A stretch of DNA of 35,438 nucleotides from Bacteroidales bacterium UBA1680 (GCA_002320605.1 DCKG01000036.1:1-35438), one strand, 5' to 3'. Counted from the first letter of the stretch, positions 17,959 to 27,010 are shown. Notes: generated by a model not told the origin, from the sequence alone. A program made the numbers and translations.

Positions 17959-20900
17959 TTAGAAATTGAGATTGAGGCCAAAATTGACGGTGCGAACCGT
18001 TGGATAGACGTTACCATAAGAAGCGTCAAGCTCTGGATCCCAAAGCTTGAATTTACTGAAAGTAAGGAGGTTCGTCCCTTGAACATAGGCTCTTACCGTA
18101 GAGAGGCCTATCTTTTGCGTTAATTTACGTGGAATGGTGTATCCAATTTCAGCATTTTTCAGACGAATAAAGCTCATATCGCGTTGCCAGTAGGTAGAAG
18201 CCTGCTGATTATTATCTATTTTGCTGAGAGAGATTCTTGGATATTTGGCATCAGGATTAGAGTTGGCTTTAGTCCAGTGATGAAGAGCCACGTCTTCATA
18301 GACCTGGCCAAGCCTCATCACATTGTATGATGCTCCGAAGAGAAGCTGTCCGCCTATGATTCGGGTCACATGGGACACTCCGGTGAAGAATACTGAAGCA
18401 TCGAATCCATGCCAGCCAGCACTGATACCGAAACCGTAGTTGATTTCTGGCACTGTTGTGTAGCCTATAGCAACTTTATCGTAGGTGTTCACTACACCAT
18501 CTCCGTTGATGTCCCTATACTTGATGTCCCCAGGCTGCACCTTTCCGAATTCCTGTACAGGCCAAAGATCGATGTCGTCCTGGTCGGCGAAAAGACCTTC
18601 AGCAATGAGGCCAAACTGTTGGTTGAAGGCAAAACCTGCAAGGTTTTGATACTTCCAAATCTGATCCGGTTTGTCATCGTAGAGTTTTTTGTTGCGGTTG
18701 AATGTATAGTTGGCTCTCGCTGAGATATAAAGCTTATTGGGGAAGGTATGTTCATACTGAATACCCAAGTCGATGCCTTTGTTTCTCATCCGTCCAAGGT
18801 TCACGTATTGATCGACATTGTTTCCGACAACTGATGGCATAGACTCTCTCATGATGAAAATTCCAGTCCTTTTATCGTAGAACCAGTCCGCCTGAAGCTT
18901 GAATTCATTGAAGAGAGAAAGTTCCAAACCGATGTTTGCCTTTGTCGCCTGTTCCCATTCAACGTTAGGATTGCCATAGTCACCGGTGGTAATTCCAGTG
19001 TTATGCTTGCCTCCATTCATTCCGAAAGTGAAACCGGCCGCAGAGGTGTTCATGGTGGTGTTGTAGGCGAAACGCCTGTTTCCTCCAATCTGGTCGTTGC
19101 CTATCTTTCCATAGGAAGCCTTGATCTTCAACTCATCGACATAGTCCTTAACGACATCCCAAAAAGGCTCGTTGCTTATCATATAGCCTACGGCGATGGA
19201 AGGGAAGAACCCGAATCGGTGTCCCGGAGCAAAATTCTCGCTGCCGTTATAGCCGAAGTTAGCCTCTGCAAAATACCTGTCCTTGAAAGAGTATGTAGCC
19301 CTTCCAGCTATTCCCATATTCTTGTAGGCGAACGCATAGATATAGCTCGCAGGTACATTGTTGGAGGATTTCCGTATGCTGTAGAGGAACATCGCCCCAA
19401 CTCTGTGCGAAGATGCGAACGTCATCTCGTAGTTTGCCGATGCCTCAAGGTTTATTGTAGTCCAGCTTGCATTGCTCCTAGAGAGAGACATGTAGTTGGT
19501 TCCAATGGTCTGCTGGACGAATATGAGTTTTCCGTCAGCGTCACGTCCAGTAGCGTAGTAGAGAGAAGGAGAATTCCTTCTGTTCAAAGTATTGCCGTTC
19601 TGAGCGTCCCAAGAAAACTTCGCATTGATTTTCAGACCTTCAGTAATGTACGGGGAAAGATCTTGGGTAAGAGACATCAACGACTGCGCCACTATGTTAT
19701 TGTACCGCACATAACCATATTCGTTGAGAAGGTTGTAGGGGTTGTGTCCGTTCTCTGGATTTGCCAGCGTACCGTCGGAATAAATTGTCGGGGTTGCAAC
19801 CGGAGTATGGTAGAGAGTATAGGCATACAGATCCGACAAGCTTCCTGAAGGTGTATTCTTCGATGTGTACTGAGAGGAAAGCGATAGGCCGAGGGTAGTA
19901 GTCTTAGTGATATCGATGTCGATGTTCGACCTGAAACTGAACCGATTGAAATTCATCTGAGCATCGTATCTGTCTTTGTTCTCGACATTGAATATTCCGC
20001 CCTCCCTATAATAAGCTCCGCCTACGTAATAGCGAACGCTTCTGGTACCACCCGTCACATTCACATTGACACGATTCGTGGTAGCCATGTCTTTATATAT
20101 TGTTCTGATCCAATCGACAGAAGGATAGAGATCAGGATCTTCCCCGGACAGATATTTCTTCTTGTCTTCGACAGATATAGGTGCGGCCGAACCCTCGTCA
20201 AGATAGAGTTGGTTGAAGAAATCTATCCACTGCGAAGTGTTGGCAAGAGTAGGAAGCTTTACTGGCTGAGTCACACCGAACTCCGCCTTGAAACTCACTT
20301 TTGGTGAAGTTTCGGAGCCTCGTTTCGTGGTAATCAGTACGATGCCGTTAGCCCCGCGTACTCCGTAAAGCGCTGTGGCTGTGGCATCCTTGAGGATGGA
20401 AAAAGATTCGATGTCATCGACATCAACCAGATCCATATCGCGCTCTATTCCGTCCACGAGAACCAACGGCCTACTGTTTGCTCCGAAAGTGTTAACTCCA
20501 CGAATCCAGAAATCTGCTCCGGCTCCAGGCTCTCCTGTCCTCTGCATTACTACTATCCCTGCAAGCTTGCCGGCAAGGCTTGTTGAAAGCTGCCCTACAG
20601 GCGACGCAAGTTGTTCTGTCTTAATCGTTGAAATCGAGCCTATTACGCTAGCCTTTCTCTGAGTACCGTAGGCAACAATCGTAACCTCGTCAAGGGCATT
20701 TGCCTTAGGAACGAGCTTTATCGTCATTTCTCCATCAAAAGATGGGGCTATTTCCTTGTCTTCATAGCCAAGGAAACTTACCACGAATATCTCACCTTGA
20801 CTTGCATCAAGCGCAAAACGTCCATTTTCATCGGCAATGACACCTCGGGTCCCTCCCTTTATGATTACGGAGGCGCCTGCCACCCCAAACCCATTCTCAT

Positions 20901-21246
20901 CTAGGATTATTCCCCTTACGAGCCGAGAATCACTTATCGGTTCTTGTACAGATTCTGAAACCTTCTGCACCACGATGCTCTTTCCCTTAATGTTCCATGT
21001 GACACTTTGCCCAGAGAGAACCTGTGATATGGCATCGTCCAAATCCTCGGCATCGACAGAAACTGTTTTATCGACATTTAAATCCTCAGATGCGAAAACA
21101 AAGGAATAGCCCGTCTGTTTTTGGATTTCTGCCATGGCTTTGCCGACAGGCATCTTCTTAATCTTGAAAGATTCGGCATTGGCTGTCACAGAAAAGCATA
21201 TTGCCACAATTGGAAGCATGAACAAAGTTTTTATCAAGCAGTTCAT
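17959..21246 (-). CDS. SusC-family TonB-dependent transporter with N-terminal STN signalling domain (pair 2)
   Basis: Counted from the ATG at 21246 this protein has 1095 residues; a GTG two codons earlier is the only alternative. After the signal peptide (to about residue 25, TANAES) comes an STN domain (about 26-95, FKIKKMPVGKAMAEIQKQTG), which in FecA-type receptors contacts a FecR anti-sigma factor in the periplasm. Then follow a carboxypeptidase-regulatory-like domain (about 108-180), a TonB-box-like DEVTIVAYGTQRK (about 187-199), a plug domain (ILKDATATALYGVRGANGIVLIT) and a barrel ending VNFGLNLNF. The gene sits directly downstream of fecR- and ECF-sigma-type genes, so it is both importer and sensor. 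The 60-nt spacer before it contains an inverted repeat. Confidence 0.96.
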   Translation of the reverse strand: MNCLIKTLFMLPIVAICFSVTANAESFKIKKMPVGKAMAEIQKQTGYSFVFASEDLNVDKTVSVDAEDLDDAISQVLSGQSVTWNIKGKSIVVQKVSESVQEPISDSRLVRGIILDENGFGVAGASVIIKGGTRGVIADENGRFALDASQGEIFVVSFLGYEDKEIAPSFDGEMTIKLVPKANALDEVTIVAYGTQRKASVIGSISTIKTEQLASPVGQLSTSLAGKLAGIVVMQRTGEPGAGADFWIRGVNTFGANSRPLVLVDGIERDMDLVDVDDIESFSILKDATATALYGVRGANGIVLITTKRGSETSPKVSFKAEFGVTQPVKLPTLANTSQWIDFFNQLYLDEGSAAPISVEDKKKYLSGEDPDLYPSVDWIRTIYKDMATTNRVNVNVTGGTRSVRYYVGGAYYREGGIFNVENKDRYDAQMNFNRFSFRSNIDIDITKTTTLGLSLSSQYTSKNTPSGSLSDLYAYTLYHTPVATPTIYSDGTLANPENGHNPYNLLNEYGYVRYNNIVAQSLMSLTQDLSPYITEGLKINAKFSWDAQNGNTLNRRNSPSLYYATGRDADGKLIFVQQTIGTNYMSLSRSNASWTTINLEASANYEMTFASSHRVGAMFLYSIRKSSNNVPASYIYAFAYKNMGIAGRATYSFKDRYFAEANFGYNGSENFAPGHRFGFFPSIAVGYMISNEPFWDVVKDYVDELKIKASYGKIGNDQIGGNRRFAYNTTMNTSAAGFTFGMNGGKHNTGITTGDYGNPNVEWEQATKANIGLELSLFNEFKLQADWFYDKRTGIFIMRESMPSVVGNNVDQYVNLGRMRNKGIDLGIQYEHTFPNKLYISARANYTFNRNKKLYDDKPDQIWKYQNLAGFAFNQQFGLIAEGLFADQDDIDLWPVQEFGKVQPGDIKYRDINGDGVVNTYDKVAIGYTTVPEINYGFGISAGWHGFDASVFFTGVSHVTRIIGGQLLFGASYNVMRLGQVYEDVALHHWTKANSNPDAKYPRISLSKIDNNQQASTYWQRDMSFIRLKNAEIGYTIPRKLTQKIGLSTVRAYVQGTNLLTFSKFKLWDPELDASYGNVYPTVRTVNFGLNLNF

Positions 21247-21279
21247 TTTCACTTGTTTTGAGTTATAATTAATGATTAG

Positions 21280-21292
21280 CGTTATGATAACG
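21280..21292. promoter_or_regulatory. Perfect inverted repeat in the FecR-SusC spacer
   Basis: CGTTAT, one base, ATAACG forms a perfect 6-1-6 inverted repeat, 33 nt before the susC-like ATG. The spacer lacks a TAnnTTTG element, so transcription of susC here could come from readthrough or from the ECF sigma factor encoded upstream. The repeat could be an operator or part of that promoter; both are inference. Confidence 0.3.
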
Positions 21293-21306
21293 AAAAGGAC
21301 AAATCC

Positions 21307-22293
21307 TCAACGTCGTATTGCATAGCCCTCACCTTTGGTTTCTATATGGAAACGGCCTGTTACAGAGAGGGTTTCTAGTATGTCTCCCGCATTTGTGATG
21401 CTGTCGCTGAAATGACCATTGAAACGAAGCTGGCAGAGGTCTTCGTCCTCAATGTCAATGTTGACATTGAACCCCCTCTCAAGTTTGCGCGCTATTGATG
21501 CTAGCGGCTCATCAACGAAGACATATTCGCCTCTAATCCAACTCCCCGTAGCGTCTGTTGTATTTTGGGTGATTTTAGATGTCCCTTTGGACTTGTCATA
21601 GGTGACAGTGTGGCCGGGCATCAATTCTTGGCTGGAGATATCCCCTTCGATTTGGAAAGCGATGCTGCCTTCTATGAGAGAGGTTGAAAGAGTTCCTTCA
21701 TCATCGTAATTGGTTACGGTAAATATTGTGCCGAGGTCAGTTACCGTAATTTCTCCGGAATTGACAAAGAAAGGTACATCATCGTCATGACGTACATTGA
21801 AATAAGCCTCGCCTTTCAATTCCACCCTCCTTTCTGTTTTTCCATATTCGGTCGAATAGCTAAGTTCCGATTCAGAATTAAGCCATACCTGAGTTCCGTC
21901 AGGGAGTTTCAACGAAGTTCTGGAACCACGTTGCGTCACAAACGACAATGTATCAGGGATGACGGACTTCTGCCGGAATAAGATGGGAGATATCAAAAGG
22001 CCTGTCATGAAAGCCACCGCCACAAATCCGGCAGCAATGCGCATCCACCTATGCTTTCGAGTCAGTCTCCGAGGCAAGACGTTCTTTTTCATCAAGAACT
22101 TTGAGAATGCCCTCAATGGCTCGAATCTCACCTTTTCTTCGGGGATCATTGAAGAGAACCATACTTCTCTTCTTTGGATAAAGAGTTCCTTATTCTCAGG
22201 ACTTTCCTTAATCCATGCATCTAGACGATTCTTTTCATCTGCGGAACACTCGCCAGAGAGCCAATCGGTAATAATGTCTTCCATATCTTTCAT
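21307..22293 (-). CDS. FecR-family anti-sigma factor
   Basis: This 328-residue inner-membrane protein should hold the adjacent ECF sigma factor inactive until signalled by the STN domain of the SusC-like receptor. An N-terminal cytoplasmic helical part (1-80, with DWLSGECSADEKNRLDAWI) is the sigma-binding region. A single transmembrane helix follows at about 85-107 (IAAGFVAVAFMTGLLISPILF). The periplasmic FecR domain (about 115-220) contains TSLKLPDGTQVWLNSESELSY and VELKGEAYFNV. The C-terminal 75 residues (FVDEPLASIARKLERGFNVNI) match the DUF4974 domain common in Bacteroidota FecR proteins. It lies 39 nt after the sigma gene and 60 nt before susC. Confidence 0.95.
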   Translation of the reverse strand: MKDMEDIITDWLSGECSADEKNRLDAWIKESPENKELFIQRREVWFSSMIPEEKVRFEPLRAFSKFLMKKNVLPRRLTRKHRWMRIAAGFVAVAFMTGLLISPILFRQKSVIPDTLSFVTQRGSRTSLKLPDGTQVWLNSESELSYSTEYGKTERRVELKGEAYFNVRHDDDVPFFVNSGEITVTDLGTIFTVTNYDDEGTLSTSLIEGSIAFQIEGDISSQELMPGHTVTYDKSKGTSKITQNTTDATGSWIRGEYVFVDEPLASIARKLERGFNVNIDIEDEDLCQLRFNGHFSDSITNAGDILETLSVTGRFHIETKGEGYAIRR

Positions 22294-22332
22294 GTTTTAA
22301 AGACACGGAAATGCTTTTGTCGGGTAACAGAA

Positions 22333-22893
22333 TCAAAAATATTTTTTCATATTTTCTATCAGAGCCGAAAGGGCCTTTTTGATGTGGTATTTGACAGTGT
22401 TGACCGAGATATTCATTTCCTCGGCTATTTCCATGTAGCGTTTGTCGTCAAAACGGCTCATCTTGAAAATACGACCGGTTTGCTCGGGGAGGCTATCGAT
22501 TTCTTCCATAAGCTTAACCTCCAGTTCCTTTTCAAGCAAGATTCCGAGCGGGTGATGATTGTCCGATATCTCCGAAGTGGGCCCGGTCCATGGATCCAGA
22601 TCGCACGCAAGACCTGTTTCCTTGGAATGATCCCTAAGATAGTTTAGGCAACGATTGCGTACTGCTCGCATTAGATAGCCCCTGAGAGAGGAATTGATTA
22701 CGAGACTCTCTCGAACCTCCCAGATATGGAAAATCACCTCGTCTGCAATCGCGCGAGCGAGAAAATCATCTTTCAGGTAGTTGCGGGCGAGATGGCACAA
22801 GACTGTATAGTGGTTTTCGTATATTTCTCTGTAGGCGTCGTTGTCCCCTTTCTTCAAGCGGGATACAATATCTATATTTTCTCTTTTGTTCAT
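22333..22893 (-). CDS. ECF-type RNA polymerase sigma-70 factor
   Basis: This 186-residue protein is a two-domain sigma factor of the type paired with FecR in Bacteroidota polysaccharide loci. Residues about 20-90 form region 2 (AYREIYENHYTVLCHLARNYL, then ADEVIFHIWEVRESL and RGYLMRAVRNRCLNYLRDH). Residues about 133-180 form region 4, with the helix-turn-helix YMEIAEEMNISVNTVKYHIKKAL. It should direct transcription of the SusC-headed operon downstream once FecR releases it. The gene heads the six-gene run and has a consensus -7 promoter element about 125 nt upstream. Confidence 0.95.
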   Translation of the reverse strand: MNKRENIDIVSRLKKGDNDAYREIYENHYTVLCHLARNYLKDDFLARAIADEVIFHIWEVRESLVINSSLRGYLMRAVRNRCLNYLRDHSKETGLACDLDPWTGPTSEISDNHHPLGILLEKELEVKLMEEIDSLPEQTGRIFKMSRFDDKRYMEIAEEMNISVNTVKYHIKKALSALIENMKKYF

Positions 22894-23200
22894 GAAGAAG
22901 TTTCAGAAAGCACCACCGAGAAACAAAAACAATCGAGATTCTTTCCAATCCTGAAACCCAAAGGCATTTCATTCCTTTTTAATAGAAGCTTTACTTCTAC
23001 TCGATTCAATTTCCAATGCCAAATTTAACAAAAATATTTTTACACAATGCGTAGAAAAGACATTAATCCCTCGGTGTCTCACAGCAAACGGGGCTGCAAC
23101 AAATTCCTCAGCATCAATCCAGTGACCACAGTATGCATTGGCGAGCCCCAAGATAGAATTTTTACGTTTCCCAGGCCTATCTTGCCGAAAAAACTTAATT
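22894..23200. other. Intergenic spacer between sigma operon and nuclease remnant
   Basis: No supported gene is seen. The left 120 nt would be the leader of the sigma factor transcript, and the promoter at 23020-23047 lies in the middle. The right part, up to the remnant start at 23201, shows only short frames without recognisable domains. Confidence 0.5.
23020..23047 (-). promoter_or_regulatory. Probable promoter of the sigma/FecR/SusCD operon
   Basis: The minus strand reads TAAATTTG at 23027-23020, a perfect TAnnTTTG -7 element. The best -33 match is ATTG ending at 23045, with 17 nt between, slightly short of the usual 19-21. Transcription would begin near 23013, leaving a leader of about 120 nt before the sigma factor ATG. 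Confidence 0.5.
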
Positions 23201-23565
23201 ATGACAAAGCTTAGCTATCCGGACTCGCTCCGCAGGAGGCAGGTCCATGAGATGGTCCTCCTCCAAAAATACGCCGACATCATCACCGACACCGTATTCA
23301 AGAAACTTTTCGGCGATGAGCGATTCCCAGACCTGATGAGCCGTGGGTCCGACAAGTGGGACTATTCCTTCCGGAACAGGTCGAAAAAGGCGTTAAGGAA
23401 GGCCTCGAGAAAGGGCTGAGAGAAGGCATGCAGAAAGGTCGTAAGGAGGGCCGCACCGAAATATTAAAATCACTCATCACCTCTGGGATGCCAATAGATG
23501 AGGTTGCCCAAAGGTCAGGCCTGACCATCGACGAGGTCGTGAAATTAACGGGAACTTCCCACTAA
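23201..23565 (+). pseudogene. Remnant of an Rpn-family PD-(D/E)XK nuclease/transposase-like gene
   Basis: Two ends of a once longer gene are recognisable in different frames. From the ATG at 23201 the first frame gives KYADIITDTVFKKLFGDERF, matching the start of Rpn-type proteins (recombination-promoting nuclease, PF12784), but the match ends near 23330. From about 23356 another frame gives a charged run EKGVKEGLEKGLREG and then LITSGMPIDEVAQRSGLTIDEVVKL, the classic C-terminal tail of the same family, ending at the stop at 23563-23565. Intact members have about 300 residues, so the central nuclease domain is gone and the halves are out of frame. It is therefore an internally deleted, non-functional relic. 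It points toward the rhamnosidase gene and converges with it. Confidence 0.75.
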
Positions 23566-23606
23566 AGAAGGCTTTGGGGAGAGAACTACTGTTTTTTTAT
23601 AATTTG

Positions 23607-26600
23607 TTACTTTTTGCAAATGGTTTTCTTTATGCAAACCGGGCCGAGAAGTCCAGCCTGGAGCAGCCTGGATTTGGCGTTGTAAAAATTAGCTGGAGTA
23701 TGAGCATGGGTTCTTCCAGTGACTTTATCTCCGATAATGCGGTTCGGCCAGAGGTTCACCACCTTGATTTCCAGGGTGTTGTCTCCAGGGTGGATGGCAT
23801 TGCTAATGTCGATTGTAAATGGATGACGCCATGCTACGCCAATCGATCTGCCATTCATTATCACTTCTGCGAGATTTTTCATTTCCCCAAGGTCAAGCAC
23901 TAAGGAACCGCCACGAATGTCCTTTCTGTCAAGTTTGAAATTATTTGAATATGTCGCCATGCCTGAGAAGTATTTCACATCCGGAATGGAAGACTCCGTC
24001 AAAGAAGCCAGCTTGTCCATGACAATAGGTGCCGGAGTGCAATCAGGAGCCTTTGTCTCAAAGGACACTTTCCACGGCCCTGTGATGTTCAGAACTTTGA
24101 CAGAAGTCTTTTCAGGAGCTACCCATGAAGGTTTTTCGGACTTTCTCGTGAATACTACGAAAACAGCATCGTGCGGAATCATAGAGATTGAAACTTCTGT
24201 CCTACCGTGCTTAAATGAATATTCTGCATTCTCTATCAAACCTGTGTCAGGATGCCAGAGCTGAGGCTTGAAGCCAGAAACCCTCAGCGAGGCCTTCACA
24301 ATTAGGGCGCTGTCAGAGGGATTGCTTATCCAGAAAATCTCCCCATCGTCAAGCTTTCTGTGAACGAATCTGCAATCAGTCCCGCCAAACGAAACATCTG
24401 CACTGACTCCTGCCGAAACAAGAGCATTCCTGATGTCTGAATCCTTGAGGTTAGGTCCAATGACGACGACTCCGGAATCTTTCAGAGCCTGAATTCTCCT
24501 GAGGACTGCGTCAGAGACGAATTTCGTGTCATCTCCGATGCAAAGCACGCTGTAACGCATTCCTGAAGGGCTAGCCAGTTTGCCATTATCCACACGAATG
24601 TCGTTCAGCAGGCCATGCTTATTGATGTAGTCGAAAGAATATCCTTCCGGAATAGGCGGATGGTTTTCACCATAGACGGAGCAGATGTTGTTGTCCTCGC
24701 CATAGTACCATAAAATGTCGGCAACGTAACGGCCCTGCTGAAGCAAATAGCAGCTCCTAGATAGATAGTCCATCCAGACATTCGCATATTCCGCCCATGT
24801 CTCATGACGATTGAACCACTGGCCATATATGCCTAGGCCAAGTCCTGGAACTTTATCGTCAACTGGCTGGTGAGCCGAGTCGTGGATTATGAAGCGATTT
24901 AGTCCGCATGATAGCGCGAAATCAGCCATCGGCTTCATGTTGTCTGGGCAATAGATGTAACCCTTCTCGTGAGTGCCGGCCGTAGTGAAAGACTCAGCCG
25001 CTACGATGTTCTGGCCGTAAATGTGTGCGACTGATGCCGACTCTCGCAAATCCGACTCCGACATTTTGTTCGTAGGCCCGTGGTCATATTGTGGGAACCA
25101 GAACGCAGCCATTGGCACTGTCGCGGTGCGCTTTGGATCCATTCCGTCGCCAACGAACGCACGACCATTCTCGTGAGACTCCGTATAACAGCCCTTGAGA
25201 CCATACTCGCTGACATATTCATTTATCCTGCAATAATTCTCGGAGAACAGATCCCCAAGTACCGTACGCCAGTCGAATAGAAATTTTTCGCTCTCCTCAG
25301 CGCTGCCGATGATTTCCCCGGCGAGCACTGGCAGCCACCGCTCAAGATCATAGCCCATCCGGGACTTGAACTCTTCCCTCATAGCAGGTGTCCAAGTGGA
25401 AAATTCTGCCTCGTAACTATCTACCAGAATATATTGAATGCCCTTTTGGCCAAGCATACCATTCGCCGCATCCTTGTAGAGGTCGAGATACTCATGAAAA
25501 TAGCGGCTCCATGCATCAGGGTCGTATTTATCTACCTCCAAGCCTTCCGCATCTTTCGGGACAGGGTGATTCTTCTTTCCGGTCAGCGAGCAGCCGAACC
25601 TGAATATTTTCCAACGCCCTCCAGGCACTTCCCAGTCCACTTTTCCATCAGGAGACATATTCAGAATTACGACATCGCTTGCACCGGCAGAAGAAGGGGT
25701 GTCATATTCATGCAAATCGTAAGGGGCCGCGAATCCTGCTTTTTCCTCCGCATGGTTTATCTTGCTGACTGCATAAAGATTAAAGCCTGCTATTTTGTTG
25801 AAATCCCCTTTTTTCTGACGTTTCAGCATGAGGCGAAAATATCTTGCTGTCGTCGAAGCAATGTCTATCGTCTGCTGGCTGACGTTCCCGCTTGGAATTT
25901 TGCAGACCTCTCTGAAATTCACACCGTCGTCGCTGCAGAGAAGCTTGTTGTTGTAGGATGCATCGGTAAGCCTCCAGTGCGAGCGAATGTCCCCACCTGC
26001 CAGAGACATTGCCTTGAAAGTCACCGTATCTGCGAACTCGTACTGAATCCATGCATACTCATCATCCTCGTCCGCAGAAGGGGAGATTCCATCGTTTAGA
26101 TCGTCATTCGTAAGCTGTTCCAACGTGAAATTTCCTCCGCTGGAGCTTACCTTCGCTCCCAGCTCCCTCAAGGATTTATCTTCGTCTTGCAGGCGCATGG
26201 CCACGACCACTATGTCGCTGTAGTAGGATGTGTCCGGGCTGAATCCTCCAACAGGCACATTCTGAAACTTTCCTATCGTCTTGAATGGGTGTGGAAGCAC
26301 GGTGTGCAGCTTCTGGCCGCCATTCACTGTAATTGTCCTCCAAACAAGCTTCTTCATTGCATCTTCTGGTCTTACCCATGGGCCTCCAGTGGAACTGAAG
26401 CCAGGGGAACTGGCCACGGCAACTTCCATATTCAGAGAATCGGCAAGTCTTATCGCATATTGAATAGCATTTTTCCAATCGTCTTTCAGGTAGCTCAGCC
26501 TGTGAGGCACGAAACCATCACTGGCATAATTTGAGAATGATGCATCGAACTGCTGGAAACCTGCGATGCCTGAACGGTTCATCCATAGTATGTCCTTGCG

Positions 26601-26771
26601 GATCCCGTCTTTTGTGATGTTACCATTCATCCAGTGCCACCATACACGTGGCCTGGCCGCCTCCGGAGGGTTCTTGAAACCCATCTCAAGAGCCTGGGCG
26701 TGTCCGATTACGCTGCTGATTATTATCGTAAATGCCAATAAGAGATGTTTCGCGTGCATTGCTGTGATCAT
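23607..26771 (-). CDS. GH106-type alpha-L-rhamnosidase
   Basis: This exported protein of 1054 residues should release terminal alpha-L-rhamnose from plant or bacterial glycans. After a signal peptide ending near GHAQA (residue 27) comes the family signature PRVWWHWMNGNITKDGI (41-57), then IAGFQQFDA and SSPGFSSTGGPWV. A beta-sandwich of discoidin character is inserted at about 245-330 (WIQYEFADTVTFKAMSL). The catalytic barrel continues through YILVDSYEAEF (Glu454/Glu456), YTESHENGRAF and VAAESFTTAGTHEKG (Glu593). These glutamates are candidates for the catalytic pair but were assigned only by eye. The C-terminus has a galactose-binding-like fold (VLDLGEMKNLAEVIMNGRSIGVAW). The length fits the family. 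It lies on the same strand upstream of the sigma-regulated operon but about 700 nt away, so it is probably a separate transcript. A second ATG four codons downstream also fits the signal peptide. Confidence 0.88.
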   Translation of the reverse strand: MITAMHAKHLLLAFTIIISSVIGHAQALEMGFKNPPEAARPRVWWHWMNGNITKDGIRKDILWMNRSGIAGFQQFDASFSNYASDGFVPHRLSYLKDDWKNAIQYAIRLADSLNMEVAVASSPGFSSTGGPWVRPEDAMKKLVWRTITVNGGQKLHTVLPHPFKTIGKFQNVPVGGFSPDTSYYSDIVVVAMRLQDEDKSLRELGAKVSSSGGNFTLEQLTNDDLNDGISPSADEDDEYAWIQYEFADTVTFKAMSLAGGDIRSHWRLTDASYNNKLLCSDDGVNFREVCKIPSGNVSQQTIDIASTTARYFRLMLKRQKKGDFNKIAGFNLYAVSKINHAEEKAGFAAPYDLHEYDTPSSAGASDVVILNMSPDGKVDWEVPGGRWKIFRFGCSLTGKKNHPVPKDAEGLEVDKYDPDAWSRYFHEYLDLYKDAANGMLGQKGIQYILVDSYEAEFSTWTPAMREEFKSRMGYDLERWLPVLAGEIIGSAEESEKFLFDWRTVLGDLFSENYCRINEYVSEYGLKGCYTESHENGRAFVGDGMDPKRTATVPMAAFWFPQYDHGPTNKMSESDLRESASVAHIYGQNIVAAESFTTAGTHEKGYIYCPDNMKPMADFALSCGLNRFIIHDSAHQPVDDKVPGLGLGIYGQWFNRHETWAEYANVWMDYLSRSCYLLQQGRYVADILWYYGEDNNICSVYGENHPPIPEGYSFDYINKHGLLNDIRVDNGKLASPSGMRYSVLCIGDDTKFVSDAVLRRIQALKDSGVVVIGPNLKDSDIRNALVSAGVSADVSFGGTDCRFVHRKLDDGEIFWISNPSDSALIVKASLRVSGFKPQLWHPDTGLIENAEYSFKHGRTEVSISMIPHDAVFVVFTRKSEKPSWVAPEKTSVKVLNITGPWKVSFETKAPDCTPAPIVMDKLASLTESSIPDVKYFSGMATYSNNFKLDRKDIRGGSLVLDLGEMKNLAEVIMNGRSIGVAWRHPFTIDISNAIHPGDNTLEIKVVNLWPNRIIGDKVTGRTHAHTPANFYNAKSRLLQAGLLGPVCIKKTICKK

Positions 26772-26929
26772 TTTCTAACTAAGGTACTAAAATTTGCCCT
26801 CAGTTTCAATGCTAAGACAAAAATCTCATAGTGTTTTAACTATTCCATGCCTCAACACTCACCCAAAAGTCATTTCTGACTATCGTCCTGGGCCGGAAAA
26901 TCAAATTAATTTAGAATTTTTAAAAATAA

Positions 26930-26961
26930 TTTGGTTATTTAAAATTATTCTAATATATTTG
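26930..26961 (+). promoter_or_regulatory. Promoter of the dps gene
   Basis: TTTG at 26930-26933, a spacer of 20 nt, and TATATTTG at 26954-26961 match the Bacteroidales consensus without a mismatch. Transcription should start near 26968, giving an A/T-rich leader of about 43 nt before the ATG at 27011. No Shine-Dalgarno-like sequence is present. Confidence 0.8.
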
Positions 26962-27010
26962 CACTGTGATAAAGATTTGATGAATATTAACAATTAAAAA
27001 TTATACCATT

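Noticed and set aside
22969..23151. Possible 60-codon gene upstream of the sigma factor on the minus strand
   Set aside because: It contains the sigma operon's likely promoter element, lacks any motif and has a poor start context.
23550..23560. GGGAA-C-TTCCC palindrome considered as a terminator
   Set aside because: It is inside the nuclease relic's C-terminal coding frame, has only 1 nt between its arms and no T-run follows it directly.
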